13,015 bases of DNA from an uncultured Roseiflexaceae bacterium (GCA_937988885.1 CALKHR010000005.1:1-13015); one strand, 5' to 3'; positions 6,204-12,910 are shown, numbered from the stretch's first letter. Notes: generated by a model from the letters alone, not told the origin. Numbers and translations are program-made.

Positions 6204-7058
6204 ATGCACGTGAGCAGCCGTGAGGCACAGTCCATTCTCACGCCGCAGCGCGTTGGCTTCCTGGTATCGGAGCCGTTCCCATTCACCCACACGCTTTCGG
6301 CGTACACAGGCTGCGGGTTTGGCGCAACCACCTGCGGGCTGTACTGCTATGCGCAGTTTATGCCCAACTGGCAGTTCGCATTCGCCGATACCGTTTGGGG
6401 CACCGCCGTTCAGGCTAAATCGAACGCTCCCGAACTGCTCAACGCAGCCCTACAGCGCATGTCGAGCGCTCGTCGGCGGCGTCTGCGCATCTTCATGTCC
6501 TCCACCACCGACCCCTATCAGCCGATCGAAGCGCAATACCAACTCACTCGGCGATGTCTTGAGGTGTTCGCAGCCTACGACGATCTCGATCTGCTAGTGA
6601 TCCAGACGCGCTCGCCGCTCGTCACCCGCGACTACGACCTGATCGCACAGATCCCATACGCTTGGCTCTCGATGACCATCGAAACCGATGATCAAGCGCT
6701 GCTGCGCGGGATGCGCGGCGGTCCTGCGCTCGCTAAGCGTTTTGCGGCCATTCAAGCCGCTCGCGAGCAGGGCATTCACGCTCAGATCACCGTGAGTCCC
6801 TGCCTACCCCATACCGAAGCCTTCGCTGATCGTCTGTTCGCCTCTGGCGCGGAGCGATTTGTCGTCGATACCTGTGTTGATGGTGATGGCTCGGGTGGTC
6901 AGCGAACAGCGCGTAGTTCGTACCCTCAGCATAATCCCGCTTGGAACGACCAACAAGCGCCCAAACGCCTATTCGACCGCCTTACTGCATTGGGGGCCAC
7001 GGTCGGTTGGAGCGCAGCCGGATTTTGTGGAATCGCCCCCCGCTCACTTCTCTTCTAA
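6204..7058 (+). CDS. Spore-photolyase-like (SPL/Rv2578c-type) radical SAM protein
   Basis: This 284-residue protein resembles the spore photoproduct lyase-like radical SAM family. Recognisable blocks are AYTGCGF at 33-39, CYAQ at 48-51, IFMSSTTDPYQPIEAQY, VIQTRSPLVTRDYDLI and LSMTIETDD. These match the family's S-x-TDPYQPIE, TKSP-RD-DL and TI-T-D landmarks. The cluster-binding cysteines appear to be C37, C44 and C48, spaced C-X6-C-X3-C instead of the canonical C-X3-C-X2-C. That is either a variant loop or a subfamily feature. Radical SAM enzymes bind [4Fe-4S] and cleave S-adenosylmethionine to make a radical; the substrate here is unknown. The start is well fixed by AAGGAG 7 nt upstream, although the frame is open further 5'. 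The gene is divergent from the serine hydrolase. There is no evidence that it repairs spore photoproduct. Confidence 0.88.
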   Translation: MHVSSREAQSILTPQRVGFLVSEPFPFTHTLSAYTGCGFGATTCGLYCYAQFMPNWQFAFADTVWGTAVQAKSNAPELLNAALQRMSSARRRRLRIFMSSTTDPYQPIEAQYQLTRRCLEVFAAYDDLDLLVIQTRSPLVTRDYDLIAQIPYAWLSMTIETDDQALLRGMRGGPALAKRFAAIQAAREQGIHAQITVSPCLPHTEAFADRLFASGAERFVVDTCVDGDGSGGQRTARSSYPQHNPAWNDQQAPKRLFDRLTALGATVGWSAAGFCGIAPRSLLF

Positions 7059-7160
7059 CCCCATACCCTCACACCTCACACGCATGTTCCTTCTGCGGAA
7101 ACTATATCAAATGAAAGCAATTTCTTGGTGAATGGTGCAGAGCAACTCAAAAAGCTGCGT

Positions 7161-7166
7161 TATACT
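7161..7166 (+). promoter_or_regulatory. Possible -10 element upstream of the Mrr-SH3b gene
   Basis: TATACT (7161-7166) matches 5/6 of the -10 consensus within the 243-bp gap before the gene, but no good -35 is found 16-18 bp upstream. The leader would be about 130 nt. This is a weak call. No terminator was seen for the radical SAM gene, so some read-through from it is also possible. Confidence 0.25.
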
Positions 7167-7301
7167 GATCTGATAAAGCACGATATGAAACCATCAGCGT
7201 ACGGATATCTACCGAAGGGCATCCTTGTTTCGGTTCGACAAGCAGTACGCCCAGTTGATAGCTGATGAAGAGTAGAGTAGCGGTGTATCAAGGAGATTGG
7301 C

Positions 7302-8387
7302 ATGGCTGGACGTGCTGATAGGAATCGAGGTTCGCGAGGAAGTGGGGCCGAAGAGGCGGCAATTGCGCTTGTTCTGCTCTTCTTTGCTGCCATCTGGTAC
7401 TATCTTCCTCGGGTCAACTGGCAAACGCTCATCCTTGGGAGTGTATTCACCATCACGGTTGTTGTGCTGATTATGCGTGTGTATTGGCTACGGTATCACC
7501 GTCGGCTTCGTGAACGCCTGCTCTTAGCCGATGCTCTCACCCTCACATCAACCGAATTTGAACAGCGTATTGCCGTCCTATTGCACGACCTCGGCTGGCA
7601 GAACATCGAGCACGTTGGAGGCATTGGTGATGGCGGTGTTGATCTGCGGGCGCGACGGGGTGGCCTGCGGTACATCGTCCAATGCAAGCGCTACAAAGGG
7701 CTCGTTAGCCCTACACATGTCCGCGATCTGGCTGGCACCTTGGCCCATGAATCTGCTGATCGGGCTATCCTCGTGACAACGGGCTACGTCAGCGATCAAA
7801 CACAGGCTTGGATCGCCGATAAACCGATCGAAATATGGGATGGTGAATTGTTAGCTCAAAAGATCCGCCAAGTCGCCGATGCGGATCAATCGCCTCAACG
7901 GCGCGCCGAGCGCCGCCGCGCGAACTGGGCATTTGTCGTGTTGCTCACTGGCATCAACGTCCTGGCTATCATGCTCGTCTCCTACTACTCTCAGCGAAGC
8001 CAGGCGGCAATGGCAGTCCGCGTCTTGGGCGATACCGCCGCTACCGCAGCCGTCGCGGTCGAGCAGCAGCCGACCTCCGAGACACCTACGCCTCAGCCGA
8101 CAGCCACTCCAACCCCAGAGCCTTCGCCCACCATCACACCAACGCCAGGCCCGAGCGGCCTCGTGGCGAACGGCGGCAATGTGCGCGAACAGCCCTCTTT
8201 GAATGGAACCGTGCTCGACCAAATTCACGCCGATGAAACAGTCACGCTATTGGGGCAAACAAGCGATGGCGTGTGGATACGGATCATGAATGCGCGCGAT
8301 GTGGAGGGATGGGTGCATATCTCGCTATTGAATATCGACCCGTCGGAGCTTGAGCGCGTCCCCGTTCTTCAACCCGATCAGCCATAA
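7302..8387 (+). CDS. Transmembrane Mrr-type restriction endonuclease domain protein with C-terminal SH3b domain
   Basis: The 361-residue protein has this order: basic N-terminus; membrane helices at about 18-35 and 42-60; Mrr-type PD-(D/E)XK nuclease domain (82-190); membrane helix 209-229; Pro/Thr-rich linker (257-284, TPTPQPTATPTPEP); SH3b domain (287-343, NVREQPSLNGTVL...EGWVHISLL). In the nuclease domain E87, D114 (GGVDLRA) and Q127-x-K129 (YIVQCKRYK) match the Mrr_cat signature, so the site looks intact. Basic residues flanking the helices predict a cytoplasmic nuclease and an SH3b domain outside the membrane. Known Mrr-fold enzymes cleave DNA; SH3b domains often bind cell wall. The start has AGGAG 6 nt upstream. 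It converges on the MshEN-like gene. Possible roles are defence against incoming DNA or envelope-stress sensing; neither is shown. Confidence 0.9.
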   Translation: MAGRADRNRGSRGSGAEEAAIALVLLFFAAIWYYLPRVNWQTLILGSVFTITVVVLIMRVYWLRYHRRLRERLLLADALTLTSTEFEQRIAVLLHDLGWQNIEHVGGIGDGGVDLRARRGGLRYIVQCKRYKGLVSPTHVRDLAGTLAHESADRAILVTTGYVSDQTQAWIADKPIEIWDGELLAQKIRQVADADQSPQRRAERRRANWAFVVLLTGINVLAIMLVSYYSQRSQAAMAVRVLGDTAATAAVAVEQQPTSETPTPQPTATPTPEPSPTITPTPGPSGLVANGGNVREQPSLNGTVLDQIHADETVTLLGQTSDGVWIRIMNARDVEGWVHISLLNIDPSELERVPVLQPDQP

Positions 8388-8392
8388 AAAGC

Positions 8393-8424
8393 GGAGAGGA
8401 CTGATCGTTCGATCAATCCTCTCC
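8393..8424. terminator. Hairpin terminator shared by convergent genes (8387 / 8465)
   Basis: The arms 8393-8407 and 8410-8424 (GGAGAGGA...TCCTCTCC) form a 15-bp stem with one mismatch; in practice the innermost bases open as the loop. On the minus strand the stem is followed by GC and TTTTT (complement of 8386-8390), making it a strong terminator for the MshEN-like gene. On the plus strand only TT follows. Confidence 0.8.
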
Positions 8425-8464
8425 TTAGATGTATCAACCACTGCGCTGTGGAGCGATCGTAGCG

Positions 8465-9031
8465 TTAGATGACGTCGAACTCGTGGAGGCGCTGGAGCGG
8501 CAGCGGTGTATCGTGCGTGTGGTGGCGCTGGGTGGCCAACACATTCGCCAAGCGCTGATGGGTCAGCTTATCTTGTTGCACAAGCAGATCGCCCAATGGC
8601 ATCGTGCTGCCCGATTGTCGCAGCCATGTCTGAAGCTGGAAGGCTGGCGCAAGCTCTAGCAACTCCAAATCGCCAGAAACGACGAGCTGTTCGCCAAGGC
8701 GGGTCGGCTCCCACTGCGGGTCAAGCATCCGATCGATTAATTGCACGAGCAAAACCGTTGTCAACACTCGTGGATGCACTAGCTGCGAACGCACAAAAAT
8801 ATCGCCCAACATCAGGAGTTGACCTTGTTTAAAGGCATCGTGCTGTTCCGATAGTGCGTTTACTAAATGTTGAGGTGTGATATATCCTAAAGACAACAGA
8901 TAGTGGCCGATGCGCATATTGTTGTTTGTGGCCATTAACAATGGTTGCTCAAGTGGTGGATGAGTCGCCAATGTCTCTCGAAGAAGATTCGCCACTGCCA
9001 AACCTGTCGCCAATGAAACTCGTTTATGCAT
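8465..9031 (-). CDS. Protein of four MshEN / GspE-N-like motifs
   Basis: The 188-residue product contains four 24-residue motifs at 40-63, 74-97, 111-134 and 145-168. Each has L/I-G at positions 2-3, hydrophobic 6-7, usually G at 10, L/I/V at 12, L at 17, L/F at 21 and a final Q. Examples are RIGHYLLSLGYI and RLGEQLVVSGDL. This is the pattern of the MshEN/GspE N-terminal domain, where two such motifs bind c-di-GMP in MshE-type ATPases. Here there is no ATPase domain. Motifs 1 and 3 keep both the leading R and the G at position 10; motifs 2 and 4 lose them. The N-terminus (1-39) has no clear membrane helix. The start has AAGGAG 5-6 nt upstream. Possible roles are a c-di-GMP effector or an adaptor for type IV pili; ligand binding is not shown. 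Confidence 0.78.
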   Translation of the reverse strand: MHKRVSLATGLAVANLLRETLATHPPLEQPLLMATNNNMRIGHYLLSLGYITPQHLVNALSEQHDAFKQGQLLMLGDIFVRSQLVHPRVLTTVLLVQLIDRMLDPQWEPTRLGEQLVVSGDLELLELAPAFQLQTWLRQSGSTMPLGDLLVQQDKLTHQRLANVLATQRHHTHDTPLPLQRLHEFDVI

Positions 9032-9071
9032 GTGTGCTCCTTAGCAGTTGATATCGTGATTGCGCATATAA

Positions 9072-9094
9072 ACCGTTGTGCGTATCGAAACGGT
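9072..9094. promoter_or_regulatory. Inverted repeat upstream of the MshEN-like gene
   Basis: ACCGTT (9072-9077) and AACGGT (9089-9094) form a perfect 6-bp dyad with an 11-bp gap, about 40 bp before the minus-strand start at 9031, where an operator or promoter would be expected. No sigma-70 pair near consensus was found around it, so a regulatory role rests on position alone. Confidence 0.3.
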
Positions 9095-9120
9095 ACGTCT
9101 TGGCTTTGAAAATGAACAGA

Positions 9121-9143
9121 GTGTAAAATTTCGTGTTTTACAC
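9121..9143. repeat. Perfect inverted repeat 90 bp upstream of the MshEN-like gene
   Basis: GTGTAAAA (9121-9128) and TTTTACAC (9136-9143) form a perfect 8-bp dyad with a 7-nt gap. No U-tract follows on either strand, so it is more likely a protein-binding site than a terminator. Confidence 0.4.
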
Positions 9144-9347
9144 CAATCTGTAGGAGACGTTACCTAGGGGTGTTGATCACCCTGAATACTTGTATCTCCG
9201 TTATTAAAGCGATACCTGCAATCAACAGTGGAAAAGTCGCGGGTCTATGCTGCGTAAACAGTACAGGACACCAAAAATGATACGAATCCACGCGATGATA
9301 GTTTCACAATGCCTGAACAGCAACAACCGAACGTTCGTAGATAGATT

Positions 9348-9365
9348 TTGTTATAAGCATAACAA
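9348..9365. repeat. Perfect AT-rich hairpin
   Basis: TTGTTAT (9348-9354) and ATAACAA (9359-9365) pair perfectly around a 4-nt loop, AAGC. It lies about 10 bp downstream of the palindrome at 9328-9337. No gene boundary is nearby and its role is unknown. Confidence 0.35.
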
Positions 9366-9627
9366 GTCGCTTTGATGTGAGCATTGATCAATCGCCTGGG
9401 AGTATAAGTGTCACATAATATTAAGAGTGGGACTCGCCTATATAAATACCAGTATACTTCAAAAAGTAGCAAGTTCTTTGCCGCTATGAGTGTTGTTTTC
9501 TTTTATGACGTATACTAGTATTACAGGTTGTGGTTTGTTGTTTTAGGCTTTTTGATGCTGTAAAACATTCTTTGTCTTTATTATTGTTGTTTTGTGCATT
9601 TTGTGATACTAACATGCATTATTCAGT

Positions 9628-9762
9628 ATGAGATTATTGAAGTACTATGAACATAAGGAAAGCTTTGAGTCATCGTCTCTAACGGGTGCCCTACAGGTTC
9701 AAGACGCGTTGCGCACATTGATACGCTCCCCGGAGAAGGCGATGCACATGCGTTATGGGTAA
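9628..9762 (+). CDS. Candidate 44-residue small ORF
   Basis: An ATG-initiated frame of 44 codons ends at TAA 9760-9762. The translation begins MRLLKYYEHK and ends EKAMHMRYG, with a central ALQVQDALRTLIRSP that would make an amphipathic helix. No Shine-Dalgarno site precedes it and no promoter was identified. It is either a small unrecognised protein, the tail of a decayed gene, or chance. It is listed because it is the most protein-like frame in the 1.2-kb gap. Confidence 0.18.
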   Translation: MRLLKYYEHKESFESSSLTGALQVQDALRTLIRSPEKAMHMRYG

Positions 9763-10119
9763 CAACTCATCCCTAAATCCTTGCTGTGCGAACGAGAACT
9801 GGTTATATTACTCCCAAATTTGGTATCATATCAGTGGTGAGGTGCCGACCTTGTGGCTGTCAGTACCACGGCTATTGTTGGTGAGATGGCCGAATGGTTC
9901 GTCTCGCATCTATAGTCGATACCAGGATGGTTGTATAGGTGAGAAAATCTATTATCAATCTTATACTACTGTGTGAGCCTGCATGGTATGATACTGTCAG
10001 AAATTTCGCAGGGCATGTATGGTTAACCTTTGCTCTAATTCTGTGGCAGCCTAGCGCACAGACCATATACCGATAGGTGTTGATCTCTTGTGCATCTATG
10101 CCTTCCAGAAGCGGAATTC

Positions 10120-10134
10120 TTGGTATTGTACCAA
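10120..10134. promoter_or_regulatory. Inverted repeat upstream of the clpC promoter
   Basis: TTGGTA (10120-10125) and TACCAA (10129-10134) form a perfect 6-bp dyad around TTG. It is centred about 50 bp upstream of the clpC -10 element, where an activator would sit. Confidence 0.3.
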
Positions 10135-10173
10135 TGTCAATGAAGGCACGACGAGAGCTTTTTGCTAGGTTTG

Positions 10174-10182
10174 TGCTATACT
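10174..10182 (+). promoter_or_regulatory. Extended -10 promoter of clpC
   Basis: TGCTATACT (10174-10182) is an extended -10 (TG-n-TATACT; 5/6 in the hexamer). No -35 near consensus lies 17 bp upstream. The start point would be near 10189, about 44 nt before the ATG at 10233. No CIRCE element and no CtsR box was found, so heat-shock control of the Firmicute type is not supported. Confidence 0.5.
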
Positions 10183-10208
10183 AACCACAGCCACAAAGCA
10201 TGTGGTTA
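10182..10208. promoter_or_regulatory. Inverted repeat over the clpC transcription start
   Basis: TAACCACA (10182-10189) and TGTGGTTA (10201-10208) are perfect 8-bp inverted repeats separated by 11 bp. The left arm touches the -10 element and the predicted start point, which fits a repressor operator. If transcription starts further upstream, the arms could form an RNA hairpin in the leader instead. Confidence 0.45.
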
Positions 10209-10213
10209 ACGCC

Positions 10214-10226
10214 TACCCAAGGGGTA
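10214..10226 (+). promoter_or_regulatory. clpC ribosome binding site inside a small hairpin
   Basis: The Shine-Dalgarno sequence AAGGGG (10219-10224) lies 8 nt before the ATG. TACCC (10214-10218) and GGGTA (10222-10226) are complementary around an AAG loop, so the site can pair with its own flank. A 5-bp stem with a 3-nt loop is marginal, but it is the kind of structure that could melt with temperature. Confidence 0.35.
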
Positions 10227-10232
10227 TAAAGA

Positions 10233-12704
10233 ATGCGACTTGAGCGATTTACCGAGAAGGCTCAGGAGGCCTTTCAGGAGGCCCAAGAGATTATGCACGC
10301 TCAGCATCACACTCAGCTTGATGTTGAGCATATTTTCCTCGCCATGCTGCGTCAGCGCGAAGGACTCACTAGCCGTGCACTAGAGCGCCTCAATGTCGAT
10401 ATCGAAATGGTATCGCAGCGTGTTGAGCGTGAGCTTGAGAAGTCACCAAAGGTTTATGGCCAGTATGGCTATGGGAGCCAAGTGTATATCACGCCCCGCA
10501 CTCAGCGGCTCGTGAAGCGTGCTGAAGAGGAGGCTGCTCGCCTCAACGATCAGTATGTTGGCACCGAGCACTTGCTGATTGCGATTAGTGGCGAACGCGA
10601 AGGCGCATCATCTCGTATCTTGAATAGCTTTGGCGTCGATCAGGAGCGCATCTATCAAGCCCTCATGGATATCCGCGGCACCCAACGCGCCGATGATCCC
10701 AGCGCCGAGAGCCGTTACGAGATCCTCGATAAGTACAGCACCGATCTCACCGAGCTCGCCTTTGCAGGCGCACTTGATCCAGTGGTGGGGCGCGATGCGG
10801 AGATCACCCGCGTGATCCGTATCCTCTGCCGCCGCACCAAGAACAATCCCGTGTTGATCGGCGAGACCGGCGTGGGCAAGACAGCCATCGCCGAGGGTTT
10901 GGCGCAGCGTATCGCTTCGGGCGATGTGCCGCAGCCGCTGAAGGATCGCAAGTTGTTGTCGCTTGATCTGGCCGGGATGGTAGCTGGCTCCAAGTTCCGT
11001 GGCGAGTTTGAGGAGCGCCTCAAAGCCGTGATGGATGAGGTACGCGCTGCTCATGGTCGCATCATTCTGTTCATCGATGAGATCCATACGGTGGTTGGTG
11101 CTGGTGCTGCGGCTGGCTCGATCGACGCTTCGAATATGTTGAAGCCGGCCCTCTCGCGCGGCGATATTCAGGTGGTGGGTGCCACCACAATCGATGAGTA
11201 TCGCAAGCACGTCGAGAAGGACGCCGCGCTCGAACGACGCTTTAGCCCGGTCTTCGTTGAGGAGCCGGATGTTGATACAACTGTTGAGATGCTGCGGGTG
11301 CTGCGCAGCCGCTACGAGCAGCACCACGAGCTGACGATCAGCGATGAGGCGATTGAGGCGGCTGCCCGCTTGTCAAGCCGCTATATCACCGATCGCTTCT
11401 TGCCTGATAAAGCCATCGATCTGATCGATGAGGCTTCGGCTAAGCTTCGGATCGATATTTACTCGATGCCGCCCGCCTTGCGCGAGCAGGAGACCGAACT
11501 GAATCGCTTGCGGCGCGAGGAGGAGGAGGCTGGCGCTCGCCGCGATTACGAGCGTGCTGCGACGCTGCGCGCCCGCTACTTGGCGCTCGAGCAGGAGTTT
11601 ACTGCGGCCCGCGAGCAGTGGCTGAAGAGCTCGAATCTCGATGAGATCGTCGATGAGGAAGATGTCGCTGCGATCGTCTCGAATTGGACGGGCGTGCCAG
11701 TGAACCGTATGCTCGAAACCGAGCGCGAGAAGCTGATCGAGATGGAGGCTCGCTTGCACGAGCGCGTGATCGGCCAGCACGAGGCGATTGTCGCCCTTTC
11801 GGACGCTATTCGCCGCGCGCGTAGTGGGTTGAAGGACCCCTCCCGCCCGATCGGTAGCTTTATCTTCGTCGGTCCAACGGGTGTTGGTAAGACGGAGTTG
11901 GCTAAGGCGCTGGCCGAGTTCCTCTTCGATAGCGAAGATGCGATGACACGCATCGATATGAGCGAGTTCCAGGAGCGCCATACGGTGTCGCGCTTGATCG
12001 GTGCGCCTCCCGGATACGTCGGTTACGACGATGCGGGTCAGTTGACCGAGAGTGTGCGCCGACGTCCGTATCAGGTGGTGCTGTTCGACGAGATCGAGAA
12101 GGCACACCCGGATGTGTTCAATACGCTGCTGCAGGTGCTCGACGATGGCCGCTTGACCGATGGCCAGGGTCATACGATCGATTTCCGCAATACGGTGATC
12201 ATTATGACCTCCAATGTCGGCACCGAGCATGTGCGCCAGCAGTCGCTCGGTTTGGTGCGCCAGCGCGACCGCAATGCCGAGGAGAGTGCTCGCGAGCGCG
12301 TTCACGAGGCGTTGCGCGAGGCGTTCCGCCCCGAGTTCCTCAACCGTATCGATGAGGTGATCGTCTTCTTGACGCTGACCGAGCCGGAGTTGGCGCAGAT
12401 CGTCGAGCTGTTGGTGCGCGAGGTGGCCGAGCGCTTGCAGGAGCAGGGCTTGTCGCTGGAGTTGACGGATGCTGCCAAGTCGTTGCTGGTGCGCGAGGGC
12501 TACAATCCGGCGTACGGTGCGCGTCCGTTGCGCCGTACGGTGCAGCGCCAGATCGAGACGCCGCTGTCGCGCGCGTTGCTGAAGGGCGAGTTCGGCCCCG
12601 GCGATGCGATTATCGTCGATGTGGCGAACGGTAAGCTGACGTTCGATAAGCGCGAGATGCTGGAGTTGAGCCAGAAGCGACCTGCTGAGCCATTAGGCGC
12701 GTAG
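10233..12704 (+). CDS. clpC: ATP-dependent Clp unfoldase ClpC
   Basis: The 823-residue product is a class I AAA+ unfoldase that feeds proteins to ClpP in the cytoplasm. Order: Clp N-domain (1-145, starts MRLERFTEKAQEAF, two repeats); D1 with Walker A G210-ETGVGKT (K216), Walker B 277-283 ending D282-E283, arginine finger pair R335-R336; a short middle domain with a UVR-like coiled coil (about 416-458), as in ClpC and unlike the long ClpB one; D2 with Walker A G547-PTGVGKT (K553), Walker B D619-E620, and sensor 2 GARPLRR (762-768). The ClpP-docking tripeptide is L672-G-L674, present in ClpA/ClpC but absent from ClpB, so it should partner ClpP. The length is normal and all catalytic residues are intact. 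No ctsR, mcsA or mcsB precedes it and no clpP is in the window. It is apparently monocistronic, with its own promoter and terminator. Confidence 0.97.
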   Translation: MRLERFTEKAQEAFQEAQEIMHAQHHTQLDVEHIFLAMLRQREGLTSRALERLNVDIEMVSQRVERELEKSPKVYGQYGYGSQVYITPRTQRLVKRAEEEAARLNDQYVGTEHLLIAISGEREGASSRILNSFGVDQERIYQALMDIRGTQRADDPSAESRYEILDKYSTDLTELAFAGALDPVVGRDAEITRVIRILCRRTKNNPVLIGETGVGKTAIAEGLAQRIASGDVPQPLKDRKLLSLDLAGMVAGSKFRGEFEERLKAVMDEVRAAHGRIILFIDEIHTVVGAGAAAGSIDASNMLKPALSRGDIQVVGATTIDEYRKHVEKDAALERRFSPVFVEEPDVDTTVEMLRVLRSRYEQHHELTISDEAIEAAARLSSRYITDRFLPDKAIDLIDEASAKLRIDIYSMPPALREQETELNRLRREEEEAGARRDYERAATLRARYLALEQEFTAAREQWLKSSNLDEIVDEEDVAAIVSNWTGVPVNRMLETEREKLIEMEARLHERVIGQHEAIVALSDAIRRARSGLKDPSRPIGSFIFVGPTGVGKTELAKALAEFLFDSEDAMTRIDMSEFQERHTVSRLIGAPPGYVGYDDAGQLTESVRRRPYQVVLFDEIEKAHPDVFNTLLQVLDDGRLTDGQGHTIDFRNTVIIMTSNVGTEHVRQQSLGLVRQRDRNAEESARERVHEALREAFRPEFLNRIDEVIVFLTLTEPELAQIVELLVREVAERLQEQGLSLELTDAAKSLLVREGYNPAYGARPLRRTVQRQIETPLSRALLKGEFGPGDAIIVDVANGKLTFDKREMLELSQKRPAEPLGA

Positions 12705-12731
12705 TCGGTTTCTTTAATCGGTGACGACGAT

Positions 12732-12760
12732 AGAGCCAGTACCGTTTCGGTGCTGGCTCT
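12732..12760 (+). terminator. Terminator of clpC
   Basis: The arms 12732-12743 and 12749-12760 (AGAGCCAGTACC / GGTGCTGGCTCT) pair over 12 bp with one U-G, around the 5-nt loop GTTTC. They sit 28 bp after the clpC stop. The following TTGTGATT is only mildly T-rich. Confidence 0.7.
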
Positions 12761-12771
12761 TGTGATTCATC

Positions 12772-12798
12772 CACAGATTACACAGATTACACAGATTT
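12772..12798. repeat. 9-bp tandem repeat, three copies
   Basis: CACAGATTA occurs at 12772-12780 and 12781-12789, followed by CACAGATTT at 12790-12798: three head-to-tail units with one change in the last base. It lies just after the clpC terminator and just before the 87-bp repeats. From memory, ACAGATTACACAGATT strings recur between genes in many environmental bacterial genomes. Confidence 0.85.
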
Positions 12799-12806
12799 TG
12801 AATGTT

Positions 12807-12893
12807 AGTTGCTATAGCGTCTCAGGAGAGTGTGGGATGCGCCATTCGGCGGGTGGGCGCGTTTGCACGAGGGCGTAGGCTGCTGCGCAGGCC
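12807..12893. repeat. 87-bp direct repeat, copy A
   Basis: This copy starts AGTTGCTATAGC and ends GCTGCGCAGGCC. It matches copy B (12911-12997) at 83 of 87 positions with no gap. The unit is GC-rich except at its start. It contains GCTATAGC, the small stem CGCC-ATTC-GGCG and the self-complementary CTGCGCAG. It has no open reading frame of note and no transposase nearby. Confidence 0.9.
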
Positions 12894-12910
12894 TAAGTTA
12901 TTTATCACAC

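Larger units (their letters stand above)
9032..10232. other. 1.2-kb AT-rich gene-poor region upstream of clpC
   Basis: No convincing gene is found. The frames at 9245-9472 (minus) and 9755-9976 (plus) have no ribosome binding site and look like chance. The segment 9480-9620 is T-rich on the plus strand and has TGTTGTTTT at 9491, 9536 and 9585. Small perfect palindromes occur: CGAACGTTCG (9328-9337), ATTGATCAAT (9383-9392), ATACTAGTAT (9512-9521) and GGTTAACC (10021-10028). Inverted repeats are listed separately. No known ncRNA signature (tmRNA, RNase P, SRP, 6S) was recognised. Confidence 0.6.

Noticed and set aside
6083..6331. Upstream extension of the serine hydrolase frame
   Set aside because: It would overlap the divergent radical SAM gene and its promoter. 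The ATG at 6082 has a strong ribosome site and matches the start of the fold.
9245..9472. 75-codon minus-strand ORF in the AT-rich gap
   Set aside because: No ribosome site; unusual cysteine- and tyrosine-rich composition; overlaps palindromes. Likely chance.
9887..9930. tRNA-like start (GGTGAGATGGCCGAATGG)
   Set aside because: It resembles the 5' end of a serine-type tRNA, but no matching acceptor 3' strand (TCTCACC), T-arm or anticodon stem follows within 100 nt.
9755..9976. 73-codon plus-strand ORF in the AT-rich gap
   Set aside because: No ribosome site, no domain-like pattern, and codon use unlike the real genes.
10080..10232. CIRCE or CtsR operator upstream of clpC
   Set aside because: Neither TTAGCACTC-N9-GAGTGCTAA nor paired GGTCAAA heptamers are present. 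The dyads found are unrelated to these.
10608..11327. 239-codon minus-strand ORF opposite clpC
   Set aside because: Same reason: a shadow of the D1 region with no ribosome binding site or protein character of its own.
11373..12305. 310-codon minus-strand ORF opposite clpC
   Set aside because: It is antisense to the conserved D2 region of clpC, whose translation is unambiguous. Codon bias on the sense strand creates such open frames.
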